A stretch of 64,000 nt of DNA from the NCBI RefSeq assembly GCF_002934685.1, contig NZ_NKHL01000115.1, positions 160,991 through 224,990 on the forward strand. Direction: 5' to 3'. This DNA comes from Pseudomonas bohemica (GTDB lineage Bacteria; Pseudomonadota; Gammaproteobacteria; Pseudomonadales; Pseudomonadaceae). Every line of letters begins with the position of its first letter. The first letter of the stretch is position 1. A model generated the notes under the pieces. That model was given only the letters and a program-made list of their open reading frames with translations, ran no database searches and was not told where the DNA came from. Below, one piece after another: positions 49,739-59,476 of the stretch. The position numbers and the translations under genes were made by a program.

Positions 49739-50119
49739 ATGTCCCTGATCAACGAATACCGCGCTACAGAAGAAGCCATCAAAGAACTGCAAGCTCGTCT
49801 GCAAAACCTGCAACAAGACGACAAACTGCAGAAGGAACTTGAGTTCGAAGGCAAACTGCGCACCCTAATGGGCGAATACCAGAAGTCCCTGCGCGACATC
49901 ATCGCGCTGCTGGATCCGGACTCCAAACTGAAGGCCCCACGTGGCGGCGCTGTAGTCAAAACTACGGGCACCAAGCGCGCGCGCAAGGTCAAGCAGTACA
50001 AGAACCCGCACAACGGTGAAATCATCGAAACCAAAGGCGGCAATCACAAAACTTTGAAAGAGTGGAAAGCCAAGTGGGGCGGTGACGAGGTTGAAAGCTG
50101 GGCAACTCTGCTGGGCTAA
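49739..50119 (+). CDS. mvaT: H-NS-family xenogeneic silencer MvaT
   Basis: A 126-residue nucleoid protein. The N-terminal oligomerisation helix SLINEYRATEEAIKELQARL is followed by LEFEGKLRTLMGEYQKSLRD. The C-terminal DNA-binding part is KRARKVKQYKNPHNGEIIET, then KGGNHKTLKEWKAKWG and ESWATLLG. It nearly matches P. aeruginosa MvaT. It binds AT-rich DNA and silences foreign genes. The ATG at 49739 is the family start; 14 upstream codons are not. An intrinsic terminator follows 41 bases later. Confidence 0.96.
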   Translation: MSLINEYRATEEAIKELQARLQNLQQDDKLQKELEFEGKLRTLMGEYQKSLRDIIALLDPDSKLKAPRGGAVVKTTGTKRARKVKQYKNPHNGEIIETKGGNHKTLKEWKAKWGGDEVESWATLLG

Positions 50120-50160
50120 TATCCCAGGTATTGCCAAGCCGTTGTACAGTGATGTGCGAC

Positions 50161-50182
50161 CCAGCAAAAGCTGGCGTTTTTT
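50161..50182 (+). terminator. Terminator of mvaT
   Basis: CCAGC-AAAA-GCTGG, then CG and six Ts. A compact intrinsic terminator 41 bases after the mvaT stop. Confidence 0.8.
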
Positions 50183-50210
50183 ATTGGCGCTAGTTGCCGG
50201 ACAGTCGCAT

Positions 50211-51641
50211 TCACAACCCTAGTCGCTGCTGCAGTTGCAGGGAGTAATCCTGCCACTGGTAAAGGACTTTCAGCTGCTCTGGCGTGGCTTTCAGCGAGAG
50301 CGCTATCAACGCCTTGGTAAAACCCTGGAGCGTATTGGGCGCCCCGGCCTGCGGATCGGTCAGGCGTTGCCGACAGAAACTCAACCAGCGCTGCTGTTCG
50401 GCAACGCTCAGGGTTTCGGCAAAGTTGCGCGCCCGATAGCGAAATAACAGTTCGGGAAGACGCGGATCATCGAACGACCACGCTTCGTTGGCTAACTGTT
50501 GCGGCTCGGCAATTCGAACCTGTTCACAAAGTCGGCGATCCCGGTCGTTAATAAATCCATCATACAACTGCTGTTCCGGGTCTTCGCTGGCAGCGAATTC
50601 GTCGCTTGTATAAACCCTTTTCAACTTCTTTTGCCAGATTGCCTGCCCTTCGTTCATACGGATGACGCGCTCTTTGTAGACAGGCAGATCCAACTGCAAC
50701 CTCTGGCGATCTTCCTCGCGCAACACGCTTAACGGCGCGACCACCGGACATTTATTTATGTGGAGTAGTTTGAGCGGAACCGGCAACTGCCCTTCCAGCA
50801 AATCTTCGCGCCGGGTATATAAACGTTGACGCAACGTCTCAGCGTCCTCGTCCAGTAATGGGCTGTGATCGTGAAACAGATCACACACAATCAAGGCATT
50901 GCGGTTGGTCGGATGCCAGGCCAGCGGTAGTACAACACTCAAATAACTACGCGCCGCGGAAAACCGTCCGGATATATGCACCAGAGGCTGCAGTAGACGA
51001 ACCTGCTCGTGAACCTTGTGTTTACTGCGCAGTTGAAAAAGATAGTCGTAAAGCTTGGGTTGTTTCTCACGCACCAGACGCGCCAATGCAATGGTGGCAC
51101 GAACATCGGAAAGCGCATCGTGTGCCTGGCCGTGGTCAATGCCATTGGCCGCTGTCAGGCGTTCGAGTTTGAGAGTGACTCGCCCCTCCTCCTGCGGCCA
51201 GACAATGCCTTCAGGCCGCAGCGCATACGCGGTGCGCACGACATCGATCAGATCCCAACGGCTATTACCGCCCTGCCACTCCCGCCCGTAGGGGTCGAAA
51301 AAGTTGCGATAGAGGCTGTAGCGGGTCATTTCGTCATCGAATCGCAGCGTGTTATAGCCTGCACCGCAGGTGCCGGGCAGTGACAGTTCGGCATGCACGC
51401 GGGTCATGAAGTCCGCTTCGCACAGACCTTTTTCCGCCAGCCGCGCGGGCGTGATGCCTGTGACCAGACACGCAGCGGGGTGCGGCAGAATGTCATCGCT
51501 GGGCTGGCAATACAGATTGACCGGTTCGGCGATCTCGTTGAGCTGATCGTCCGTGCGAATCCCGGCTACTTGAAGCGGCCGATCGTTTCGCGGATTGATC
51601 CCTGTGGTTTCGTAGTCGTACCAGAAGATGCTGGAAGTCAC
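50211..51641 (-). CDS. sbcB: Exodeoxyribonuclease I
   Basis: A 476-residue 3'-5' single-strand DNA exonuclease of the DEDDh class, used in repair and recombination. Exo I is FWYDYETTGINPRNDR (about 6-21). The second Asp lies in AGYNTLRFDDEM, and the His-Asp pair in HDALSDVRATIALA. The C-terminal SH3-like and helical domains keep their length. It is the family's usual size. Convergent with mvaT. Confidence 0.95.
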   Translation of the reverse strand: MTSSIFWYDYETTGINPRNDRPLQVAGIRTDDQLNEIAEPVNLYCQPSDDILPHPAACLVTGITPARLAEKGLCEADFMTRVHAELSLPGTCGAGYNTLRFDDEMTRYSLYRNFFDPYGREWQGGNSRWDLIDVVRTAYALRPEGIVWPQEEGRVTLKLERLTAANGIDHGQAHDALSDVRATIALARLVREKQPKLYDYLFQLRSKHKVHEQVRLLQPLVHISGRFSAARSYLSVVLPLAWHPTNRNALIVCDLFHDHSPLLDEDAETLRQRLYTRREDLLEGQLPVPLKLLHINKCPVVAPLSVLREEDRQRLQLDLPVYKERVIRMNEGQAIWQKKLKRVYTSDEFAASEDPEQQLYDGFINDRDRRLCEQVRIAEPQQLANEAWSFDDPRLPELLFRYRARNFAETLSVAEQQRWLSFCRQRLTDPQAGAPNTLQGFTKALIALSLKATPEQLKVLYQWQDYSLQLQQRLGL

Positions 51642-51823
51642 GGGCTGATCCTGAACAAAGACCGCCGCAGTCTAACAGATGCGCTGCAGCGCCCTGCTCA
51701 CTCGCATGCCGGCTGAAACTGTTTAAAGACGTTTCCCACATCCGCCTTCCAAATCATCCGGTTGCTTAGCACTGCTGCGCTGGCTAGCATCAGGCTTTAT
51801 TTTCTGGCGTACCCCTCCCGACA

Positions 51824-52561
51824 ATGTCCCCCTCGCACGCTTGGCCAAGCAACGCTGCGCAGCCTGCTCCGCTGGACACCCGTGTCCGCATGGAAACCCC
51901 GGAAGGCATCGATCTGGTGCTGCGTCCGGCGGGGCTGCTGTCGCGGTCGCTGGCATTTGCAATCGATCTGTTGATTCGTGGTGCATTGCTGGTTGCGTTG
52001 TTTTACCTGCTCCACGCGTTTGGCGAATTCGGCACAGGAATCTTCGTGCTGGCGCTGTTCCTCATCAACTGGTGGTACATGGTGCTATTTGAAGTGCTGC
52101 ACCAGGGCCGCACGCCGGGCAAACAGCTCCTGGGTTTGCGCGTGGTCCATGACGACGGCACGCCAGTGGGCTGGTCCGCGTCGCTGCTGCGCAACCTGCT
52201 GCGGTTCGTCGACATGCTGCCTTTCGGCTACAGCGTGGGCGCATTCGCGTGTTTGCAGCATCCCTTTTTCAAACGACTGGGTGATCTGGCGGCCGGTACG
52301 CTGGTGATTTATCGCGATGCGCCGACGGCGCGCCCGGTGTTGCCGCAAGTACCTGCCATCGTCGCGCCCGTGGTATTGACGCTCGAAGAGCAGCGCGCCG
52401 TGCTGTCCTTTGCCGAGCGACAGGACAGCCTCTCTGCGGCACGCGCGCAGGAACTGGCGGGCATCCTTATTGCCCCTCTGCAAATGCCGGCAAACATGCC
52501 CCCGGAGCAGGCGCTGAGTCAGTTGAACGGCATCGCTCGCGGCTTGGCGGGTTCGGCATGA
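51824..52561 (+). CDS. RDD-family membrane protein
   Basis: A 245-residue inner-membrane protein. After a polar N-terminus (with TPEGIDLVLRPAGLLSRSLA) come the RDD helices: AFAIDLLIRGALLVALFYLL and LFLINWWYMVLFEVLHQG, then RTPGKQLLGLRVV with the R-D pattern. A soluble C-terminal helix region (about 165-245) follows. First gene of a six-gene operon ending in MoxR and DUF58. The function is unknown; RDD proteins sometimes exchange ions. The start lacks a strong ribosome site, so a nearby alternative is possible. Confidence 0.8.
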   Translation: MSPSHAWPSNAAQPAPLDTRVRMETPEGIDLVLRPAGLLSRSLAFAIDLLIRGALLVALFYLLHAFGEFGTGIFVLALFLINWWYMVLFEVLHQGRTPGKQLLGLRVVHDDGTPVGWSASLLRNLLRFVDMLPFGYSVGAFACLQHPFFKRLGDLAAGTLVIYRDAPTARPVLPQVPAIVAPVVLTLEEQRAVLSFAERQDSLSAARAQELAGILIAPLQMPANMPPEQALSQLNGIARGLAGSA

Positions 52562-52574
52562 AGCGGCGGTCGAT

Positions 52575-53555
52575 ATGAAGCAGCGCCAATTCGAACAACG
52601 CCACGATGATGAATGGCAACGATTCGCCGAGCGTCTGGTGGTCCTGGAACGTAGTCGAGGCAAGAATGACGCGGGGACCGGCTTCGCCGAGGACTATCGG
52701 CGGATCTGTCAGCACCTGGCGCTGGCGCAGGAGCGCGGTTACAGCAGTTATCTGATCGAACCGTTGCAACAACTGGCGATGCGCGGCCACCAGCAGTTGT
52801 ACCGCCATCGCAGTCAGTTCGCCGCGCAACTGTTGAGCTTCGTGCTGGCGGACTTTCCTCGGCTGGTGCGCACCGAATGGCGACTGGTGGCGCTGGCGTG
52901 TCTGTTGTTCTTTGGCAGCCTGATCGTCATGGGGTTATTGGTCTACGCCTATCCAGACCTGATCTACAGCGTTGTAAGCCCCGCGCAGGTGGGCGAGATG
53001 GAAAGCATGTACGACCCCGCTGCAAGGCGCATCGGTCAGGCTGCGGAACGCGCGTCGAGCACCGACTGGCTCATGTTCGGCTACTACATCATGCACAACA
53101 TCGGGATCGCCTTTCAGACCTTTGCCAGCGGTTTGCTGTTTGGGCTGGGCAGCCTGTTCTTCCTGTTTTTCAACGGGCTGATGATCGGCGCGGTGGCAGG
53201 GCATTTGACCGATGTCGGCTTTGGCGAAACCTTCTGGCCGTTCGTGGTCGGCCACGGCGCCTTCGAATTGACCGCTATCGCTCTGGCAGGCGCTGCCGGC
53301 CTGAAACTTGGCTGGGCATTGCTGGCTCCCGGTTCGCTACGCCGTGGCGAAGCATTGCGAGTGGCGGCCAGGACCAGCGTGCGCCTGATTGGCGGGGTGA
53401 TGCTGTTTCTGCTGATCGCGGCTTTTATAGAGGCCTATTGGTCGTCGATGACCTGGCCCCACGCGACCACCAAATATCTGGTCGGCGCCGCGTTATGGGC
53501 GCTGGTGGCCGCTTACCTGATCTTCGCCGGACGCACCGCCCATGCGCCTGACTGA
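52575..53555 (+). CDS. SpoIIM-like membrane protein
   Basis: A 326-residue protein of the stage II sporulation protein M-like family, common outside spore formers. A soluble N-terminal helical part (about 1-95) is followed by several helices. Typical are FGYYIMHNIGIAFQTFASGL, FLFFNGLMIGAVAGHL and VVGHGAFELTAIALAGAAGL. It begins 13 bases after the RDD gene, and its end overlaps the next gene by 14 bases. In Gram-negatives this gene travels with MoxR/DUF58 operons; its role there is not known. Confidence 0.82.
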   Translation: MKQRQFEQRHDDEWQRFAERLVVLERSRGKNDAGTGFAEDYRRICQHLALAQERGYSSYLIEPLQQLAMRGHQQLYRHRSQFAAQLLSFVLADFPRLVRTEWRLVALACLLFFGSLIVMGLLVYAYPDLIYSVVSPAQVGEMESMYDPAARRIGQAAERASSTDWLMFGYYIMHNIGIAFQTFASGLLFGLGSLFFLFFNGLMIGAVAGHLTDVGFGETFWPFVVGHGAFELTAIALAGAAGLKLGWALLAPGSLRRGEALRVAARTSVRLIGGVMLFLLIAAFIEAYWSSMTWPHATTKYLVGAALWALVAAYLIFAGRTAHAPD

Positions 53556-55143
53556 AGCCCGCGTGGCGATCCGCCCGCGCAATCCCTGGGAGGCGGTCGA
53601 CCTCGGTGTTCTGCTGGCGCGCCAGCACCGACGCCTGCTGATGACCAGTTGGGCGATCGTCACCCTTCCCATCTTTGCGCTGCTCACAGTGCTGCTCTGG
53701 GATTACCCGTCCGCGGCCGTGTTGCTGTTCTGGTGGCTGAAACCAGCTTACGAAAGATTGCCGCTGCTGATTCTGTCCCAGGCGCTGTTCGGCGCTGCAC
53801 CGTCGCTCAAGGAGGCGCTCAAAGCCTGGCCCCGCGCGCTCAAGCCGCAATTGCTCGCCAGCCTTACCTGGCGGCGGTTCAGCCTCAGTCGCAGTTTCAA
53901 CCTGCCTGTTCAACAACTGGAAGGCCTGGACGGACTGCTGCGGGCGCAGCGCATTGCCCTGCTCGGCCAGAGGAACCTGCGGGTCGTGCGATGCCTGACC
54001 TCCATGGGCAGCACCCTGGAGATGTGTTTCTGGATAGGCCTGATGCTACTGTTCTATGCGCTCATTCCCCAGCAGGTCGAGTTGGACTGGTCCTGGCGCA
54101 GTCTGCTGGAGATCGAGAGCGGCTGGAATTGGCTCGAGCATCTGACCAATGCCTTCTACGCGCTGGTCCTCATCGTGTGGGAACCGATATACGTGTCATG
54201 CGGGTTTGCGTTGTACCTGAACCGTCGCACGACCCTGGAGGGCTGGGACATCGAACTGGCGTTCCGCCGCCTTCGTCAGCGGTTGGTCGGCTCTGCCTAC
54301 GCTTTGCTGCTCGGCGTCTCCCTTGTCTTCAGTTTCTCACCCTCGACCGCGATGGCCGACGACACGGTCGATGAGTCGAACTACAGCTGTCCTCTGCCGC
54401 CGTTGGACTTGCCACAAACCGAGGAACAGCTCGCAGCTCCGGGCACGGCGCGTCTGCTAAGCCAGCCGCTGAACAGCGAGGCCTCACAAAGTGCCATCAA
54501 GGCTGTACTCGACAGTCCGCCATTCAAGAATCCGAAGGCCGTATCCGGCTGGCGTCTCTCTGACCAGAAACGCGACGCAAAAACCGCAAAAAACGGCGAT
54601 ACATCCCAGTGGCTGACTAGACTGGTGCTCATTCTGCTGAACATCGGCAAAACCTTGTCGAGCGTTTTCGAGGCACTGCTATGGACCGCGATTGCGCTGG
54701 CAGTGGCGTGGGTGACCTGGCGCTATCGGGGCTGGTTCGGCACTTTTGTCAGCAGAGACACACGCAAACCGCAGGTACGGCGTGACGCGCCCCGGCAACT
54801 GTTCGGCCTGCAAGTGGACATCGAAAGCCTGCCGGACGATGTCGCCAGCGCGGCGGAAAAGCTCTGGCCAGAAGCACCACGGGAGGCGCTGAGCTTGCTG
54901 TATCGGGCTTTGCTCAACCGCCTGCTCACCGACTATCAACTGCCGCTGAAAAACGCCGACACCGAAGGTCAGGTGCTGGAGCGCGTCGCAGCATTGAATC
55001 AGCCGCCGTTGCACGACTTCAGCCGGGAGCTCACCCGTCATTGGCAAAACCTGGCCTACGGTCATCAGCTCCCTGCCAGCGAGGTGCAGAACGACCTGTG
55101 TGAGGGCTGGCGACGACTGTTCACCCGCGGAGCGGCGACATGA
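53542..55143 (+). CDS. DUF4129 membrane protein
   Basis: A 533-residue membrane protein. Three or four helices lie in the first half (for example LPIFALLTVLLWDYPSAAVL). A periplasmic stretch of about 120 residues rich in Pro and Ser follows (SNYSCPLPPLDLPQTEEQLA), and another helix near 390. The C-terminal cytoplasmic DUF4129-type domain has EALSLLYRALLNRLLTDYQL and a region ending FSRELTRHWQNLAYGH. Overlaps both neighbours, so it is translated with them. Possibly a substrate or docking partner of the MoxR ATPase. Confidence 0.78.
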   Translation: MRLTEARVAIRPRNPWEAVDLGVLLARQHRRLLMTSWAIVTLPIFALLTVLLWDYPSAAVLLFWWLKPAYERLPLLILSQALFGAAPSLKEALKAWPRALKPQLLASLTWRRFSLSRSFNLPVQQLEGLDGLLRAQRIALLGQRNLRVVRCLTSMGSTLEMCFWIGLMLLFYALIPQQVELDWSWRSLLEIESGWNWLEHLTNAFYALVLIVWEPIYVSCGFALYLNRRTTLEGWDIELAFRRLRQRLVGSAYALLLGVSLVFSFSPSTAMADDTVDESNYSCPLPPLDLPQTEEQLAAPGTARLLSQPLNSEASQSAIKAVLDSPPFKNPKAVSGWRLSDQKRDAKTAKNGDTSQWLTRLVLILLNIGKTLSSVFEALLWTAIALAVAWVTWRYRGWFGTFVSRDTRKPQVRRDAPRQLFGLQVDIESLPDDVASAAEKLWPEAPREALSLLYRALLNRLLTDYQLPLKNADTEGQVLERVAALNQPPLHDFSRELTRHWQNLAYGHQLPASEVQNDLCEGWRRLFTRGAAT

Positions 55144-56354
55144 GCCGCCGGTTGTGGGTCATGCTCGCCGCAACGGTGCTGCTCGGCATCGGCGGCGCAA
55201 GCGTGCCATTCAAGCGCCTGGAGCATTACCAGGAGGTGGTCGATCAAGGTCCGTCTCCTGAAGTGCGGGCCAACCCCTATCTGGCGGCCGAGACGTTCCT
55301 GCGCCAGCTCGGCGTTTCGGTCAAGGTCACTCAGGCGCTCAACACGCTGCCCGATACACGCCAGCAGGCACAGACACTGATGCTACTGGACACCCGCGAG
55401 AAGATGACGCCGAGCGAAGTAACGCGCCTGCTGAGCTGGGCCCGTGGCGGTGGCCGGCTGCTGTTCGTCGCAGAACAGCTGTGGGATGAAAAGAAAGGAC
55501 GTAGCGGCGATCTGCTGCTCGATCAACTGCAGATCCATCAGTTCATGACCCGCGATCTGCGCGAGCAGGACCGGCGCCGTGAGCGCGAGCAGATCAAGCC
55601 CGTCATTCCCTTGAGCACGCCGGATATCGAGGCGCCTCAGACGCCCTGGCCGGAACTCACCCGACTTTATGTGCAGAACGAACACGATCCGGCCTACATG
55701 AGCTTCGACCCGGCGTTTCATCTGGATGACCCGCAGGATCATGCGCAGTCGTGGGCCAACAGCGCAGATGCCACGCACATGCTGCAGATGGCCTATGGTA
55801 ACGGCCTGATCACGGTGCTCACCGACGCTGACCTTTGGAAGACCCGCGCTATCGGCAAATACGACAATGCCTGGCTGCTGTGGTACCTGAGTCAGGACAG
55901 CGCGGTCACCCTGCTGCTGCGCACGGAACACGACGACCTGTTCGGCCTGCTATGGAAGTACTTCCCCCAGGCCTTGCTGGCGCTGGCACTGTGTATCGCT
56001 GCCGGGCTTTGGCACTACGGCACGCGAAACGGTCCGCTGCAGCCGGAACCGTCCCGCGCCCGCCGCCAGTTGAGCGAGCATTTGCGCGCCAGTGCGGATT
56101 TCATGCTGCGTCGCAGGGGTCAACATGCCCTGCTGCGTTCGCTGCAGCAGGACATTTTGCGGCGAGCCCGACAGCGGCACCCAGGTTTTGAAGCGCTGCC
56201 AGTGACCGAACAATGGCAGATACTGGCACGCACCACCCGCCAGCCCACCAGCCACATCGGCCAGGCCCTGCGACCGCGTATCGAAGAGCGCCTGTCCAGT
56301 ACCGAACTCACCCGTCAGGTTGCGTACCTGCAAACCCTCAGGAATGCCTTATGA
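55140..56354 (+). CDS. DUF4350 membrane protein
   Basis: A 404-residue protein. One N-terminal helix (about 5-20) precedes a periplasmic DUF4350-type domain, which starts NPYLAAETFLRQLGVSVKVT and contains LLSWARGGGRLLFVAEQLW. A second helix (FPQALLALALCIAAGLWHYG, about 277-295) is followed by a cytoplasmic helical tail. Its start and its end both overlap neighbours by four bases. The domain is related in shape to glutamine-amidotransferase-like folds, but no catalytic triad is evident to me. Confidence 0.78.
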   Translation: MSRRLWVMLAATVLLGIGGASVPFKRLEHYQEVVDQGPSPEVRANPYLAAETFLRQLGVSVKVTQALNTLPDTRQQAQTLMLLDTREKMTPSEVTRLLSWARGGGRLLFVAEQLWDEKKGRSGDLLLDQLQIHQFMTRDLREQDRRREREQIKPVIPLSTPDIEAPQTPWPELTRLYVQNEHDPAYMSFDPAFHLDDPQDHAQSWANSADATHMLQMAYGNGLITVLTDADLWKTRAIGKYDNAWLLWYLSQDSAVTLLLRTEHDDLFGLLWKYFPQALLALALCIAAGLWHYGTRNGPLQPEPSRARRQLSEHLRASADFMLRRRGQHALLRSLQQDILRRARQRHPGFEALPVTEQWQILARTTRQPTSHIGQALRPRIEERLSSTELTRQVAYLQTLRNAL

Positions 56355-57415
56355 GCGATCATCCGACCCCGCAGTCGAGCAGCGCAGACCCCGCTCTGCA
56401 CGCAGTCGAGCCCAAAGGCAGTGACGCCTCATCGGCCCCTGCCAGCAATCCGGCCCAGCAACGTCAGCGTGCCATTCACCTGGCTCAGGCCGTGCGTCAC
56501 GAACTGCAAAAGGCCGTGATCGGCCAGAACACCGTGATCGACGATGTGTTGACGGCCTTGATCGGCGGCGGGCATGTCTTGCTCGAAGGGGTTCCCGGCC
56601 TCGGCAAGACCTTGCTGGTGCGCGCCCTGGCACGGTGTTTCGGCGGCGAGTTCGCGCGCATTCAGTTCACTCCCGACCTGATGCCCAGCGATGTCACAGG
56701 TCACGCCGTCTACGACATGCAGAGCGAGCAGTTCAAGCTGCGCAAGGGGCCGCTGTTTACCAACCTGCTGCTCGCAGACGAGATCAACCGCGCTCCGGCC
56801 AAGACTCAGGCAGCCTTGCTGGAAGCCATGCAGGAGCGGCAGGTCACGCTCGAAGGTCGCGCCCTGCCCGTTCCGCAGCCGTTCATGGTACTGGCGACCC
56901 AGAACCCTATCGAACAGGAAGGCACCTATCCGCTGCCCGAGGCCGAACTGGACCGTTTCATGCTCAAGCTGCGCATGGATTACCCCCAGGCCGAGCAAGA
57001 ACTGGAAATGGTACGTCAGGTCACCCGCTCCACTCGTTCGGATATGCTCGACGTCCAGCCGTTGCGCACGCTGATGCAGGCCAAGGATGTCCAGGCGTTG
57101 CAGCGCATCGCCAATGAGCTGCCGATGGATGAGCAGGTGCTGGATTACGCCGTGCGCCTGGCCCGCGCCACTCGTACCTGGCCGGGACTGGCTCTGGGCG
57201 CCGGCCCTCGTGCTTCGATCGCGCTGGTACGTGGCGGCCGCGCCCGAGCCCTGCTACGCGGTGGCGAGTTCGTGATCCCCGACGACATCAAAGGCTGCGC
57301 ACTGGCGGTGTTACGCCATCGAGTCAGGCTGTCGCCAGAACTGGACATCGAGGGCATGTCGGTGGACCAGGTGCTCAAGCAGCTGCTGGATCAGGTTCCG
57401 GCGCCGCGCCAATGA
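56351..57415 (+). CDS. MoxR-family AAA+ ATPase
   Basis: A 354-residue AAA+ ATPase. Walker A is EGVPGLGKT, Walker B LLADEINRAPAKTQAALLEAM, and the sensor part NPIEQEGTYPLPEAELDRFM; a MoxR lid domain follows to the C-terminus. These ATPases work as chaperones for VWA or DUF58 partners and membrane complexes. The N-terminal 40 residues are polar and disordered. Start 56351 overlaps the previous stop (ATGA); a longer open frame upstream is not coding. The next gene is a DUF58 partner, as is usual for the MoxR class. Confidence 0.92.
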   Translation: MSDHPTPQSSSADPALHAVEPKGSDASSAPASNPAQQRQRAIHLAQAVRHELQKAVIGQNTVIDDVLTALIGGGHVLLEGVPGLGKTLLVRALARCFGGEFARIQFTPDLMPSDVTGHAVYDMQSEQFKLRKGPLFTNLLLADEINRAPAKTQAALLEAMQERQVTLEGRALPVPQPFMVLATQNPIEQEGTYPLPEAELDRFMLKLRMDYPQAEQELEMVRQVTRSTRSDMLDVQPLRTLMQAKDVQALQRIANELPMDEQVLDYAVRLARATRTWPGLALGAGPRASIALVRGGRARALLRGGEFVIPDDIKGCALAVLRHRVRLSPELDIEGMSVDQVLKQLLDQVPAPRQ

Positions 57416-58767
57416 AACAACTGCTCAAGCCATCGACCCGAATGCTTTGGTGGCTGGTCATTCTGGCAGCGTTTGCCGTGCTGGTGGGCATACTTCAGGC
57501 ACTGGGGCGCGGGCCCACCGTCAGACTCGACAGCCTGTTCTGGGCGCTGATTTGCGCGATTGGTGCTTTGGCCTTGCTGGACGCCTTCTGGTTGTGGCGC
57601 CTTCCCTCGCCTCGCGTGCAGCGTCACCTGTCCGGCAGTCTGGCACTCGGGCGCTGGAGCGAGGTGCGCATCGACCTTGAGCACAACTTTCGACGCAGCG
57701 TACCGCTGACCCTGTTCGATCATGGCCCCCAAGGTTCGGGCAACCATTGCGAGGTCGAATACCTGCCGCAGCAGATGACCCTGCGGCCCCATCGCAAAGC
57801 GCAACTGACCTACCGCCTGCGCCCCACCAGCCGCGGGCATTTCATCTTCCAGCGGATCGAAATCCAGCTGCGCAGCCCGCTGCGCTTGTGGCTGTCGCGG
57901 CGATACCTGCCTGTCGCCAATTCAGCGAGGGTGTATCCGGACTTCGCAAGACTGCACAACGGGCAATTGCTGGCTGTGGATAACTGGCTGAGTCAGATCG
58001 GTGTCCGTCAGCGCCAGCGACGCGGGCCAGGGCTGGAATTCAATCAGCTGCGTGAATTTCGCGAAGGCGACAGCCTGCGGCAGATCGACTGGAAAGCCAC
58101 CGCTCGCCAGCGCATCCCAATCGCCAGGGAATATCAGGACGAACGTGATCAACAGATCGTTTTCCTGCTCGACTGCGGGCGGCGGATGCGCAGTCAGGAT
58201 GGCGAGCTGACCCACTTCGATCACGCCCTCAACGCGTGTCTGCTGCTGGGCTATGTGGCGCTTCGGCAAGGCGATGCGGTCGGCGTATCGACGTTCGCCG
58301 CCGAACACGACCGGCACCTTGCTCCGGTAAAAGGAGTAGCACAGCTCAATGTGCTGCTCAATCACGTTTATGATTTGAACAGCACGCGACGTCCTGCCGA
58401 CTACAGCGCAGCGATCCGTCAGGTGCTGATCCGGCAGAAGCGCCGGGCGCTGGTGGTGCTGGTAACGAACCTCCGCGATGAAGACGACGAAGACCTGCTC
58501 GGCGCCGTCAAACAGCTGAGCCGGCATCATCGAGTGCTGGTGGCCAGTCTGCGCGAAGAGGTGTTGGACGCGTTGCGCCAGACGCCGGTGCGCACCTGGC
58601 AGCAAGCACTGGATTACTGTGGCACCGTGGCATTTCTCAATGCACGGGCGGCCCTGCATGAACGCCTGAGCGCCCACGGCATACCCGTGCTGGATGTGCG
58701 ACCCGCAGAATTGGGGCCGCAATTGGTGAGCCGTTATCTGAGCTGGAAAAAGGCAGGCACCTTATAA
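57412..58767 (+). CDS. DUF58/VWA-like protein, MoxR partner
   Basis: A 451-residue protein. Two N-terminal helices (about 10-62) anchor it; the middle beta-rich part precedes the DUF58 signature EFNQLREFREGDSLRQIDWK. A VWA-like fold follows, with a MIDAS-type first motif FLLDCGRRM (D-x-G-x-x-M). It overlaps moxR by four bases. As in other systems, MoxR probably remodels this protein or works through it at the membrane. Last gene of the six-gene operon; no terminator is clear before the convergent PilZ gene 16 bases later. Confidence 0.9.
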   Translation: MKQLLKPSTRMLWWLVILAAFAVLVGILQALGRGPTVRLDSLFWALICAIGALALLDAFWLWRLPSPRVQRHLSGSLALGRWSEVRIDLEHNFRRSVPLTLFDHGPQGSGNHCEVEYLPQQMTLRPHRKAQLTYRLRPTSRGHFIFQRIEIQLRSPLRLWLSRRYLPVANSARVYPDFARLHNGQLLAVDNWLSQIGVRQRQRRGPGLEFNQLREFREGDSLRQIDWKATARQRIPIAREYQDERDQQIVFLLDCGRRMRSQDGELTHFDHALNACLLLGYVALRQGDAVGVSTFAAEHDRHLAPVKGVAQLNVLLNHVYDLNSTRRPADYSAAIRQVLIRQKRRALVVLVTNLRDEDDEDLLGAVKQLSRHHRVLVASLREEVLDALRQTPVRTWQQALDYCGTVAFLNARAALHERLSAHGIPVLDVRPAELGPQLVSRYLSWKKAGTL

Positions 58768-58783
58768 ATAGAAGGCGCCGGTC

Positions 58784-59143
58784 TCAGGCCGACGCTTCCA
58801 GCGGATAAAAACTGAAATAACGCTGTAACGCCTGAATCAGATGGAAGTACTCGGCAGGCGCCGCTTGCAGTCTGAAGCCAGAGTCGTAAACACCCGGCGT
58901 TTCATCCTCCTGACACCACAGGCAACTGGCATTGATGTCGATGTTGTAGAGCCCGCTCTTCTCGTCCGGTACTTTCAGCCGCAGTTGAAAGTCGGCGCCC
59001 GCCAGAATCGGCAGATCACTGATCAACATCAGGCCTTGTTCGGAAACATTCCCCAGACAGCCCAGTGGCTTATCGGTATACCGATTGAATACCTGGAGAT
59101 AGTAAGGGAGCTGGTGACGCTCGATTCGTCTTTCGTTGAGCAT
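58784..59143 (-). CDS. PilZ-domain c-di-GMP receptor
   Basis: A 119-residue PilZ protein. The c-di-GMP switch is R5xxxR9 (ERRIERH) and NVSEQG, the N-x-S-x-x-G motif, follows. It should bind c-di-GMP and act on an unknown target. A diguanylate cyclase gene lies 3.4 kb away, which may be chance. ATG at 59143; the two arginines and the Ser/Gly are intact, so ligand binding is expected. Confidence 0.88.
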   Translation of the reverse strand: MLNERRIERHQLPYYLQVFNRYTDKPLGCLGNVSEQGLMLISDLPILAGADFQLRLKVPDEKSGLYNIDINASCLWCQEDETPGVYDSGFRLQAAPAEYFHLIQALQRYFSFYPLEASA

Positions 59144-59476
59144 TGGACATTGGTCCTCGAATGACCATTGAGCATGGTCTTGCTAATGCAAAGGGATGCG
59201 GTCGCGTGTGGAACGGCACAGACGACGAAAACGATCGATCCACCTGTTCATTTCATTGCAACAGGGACGTCATCTGACTCACCAGCCATAACCGAAGTCA
59301 CTGATCCGATTATTCGATTTCGCGATAACCATCGGGTTTCGACGATCATCCGGTCGAACATCGGAGCGCCCTTCGCCACTCCTGTGATGACATCTTAGGT
59401 CCCTACCGACTGCAGACTAGCTCAACCTTTTACAAAGGCCACCCAAAAAAGAGACCGTCTATCCAAGCGGGTGTAA
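59144..59476. other. Intergenic region without recognised genes
   Basis: A 333-base stretch between the PilZ gene (start 59143) and the end of the lipoprotein gene (59477), both on the - strand. The + strand frame across it has no family likeness or ribosome site. I see no hairpin strong enough to call. Confidence 0.4.
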
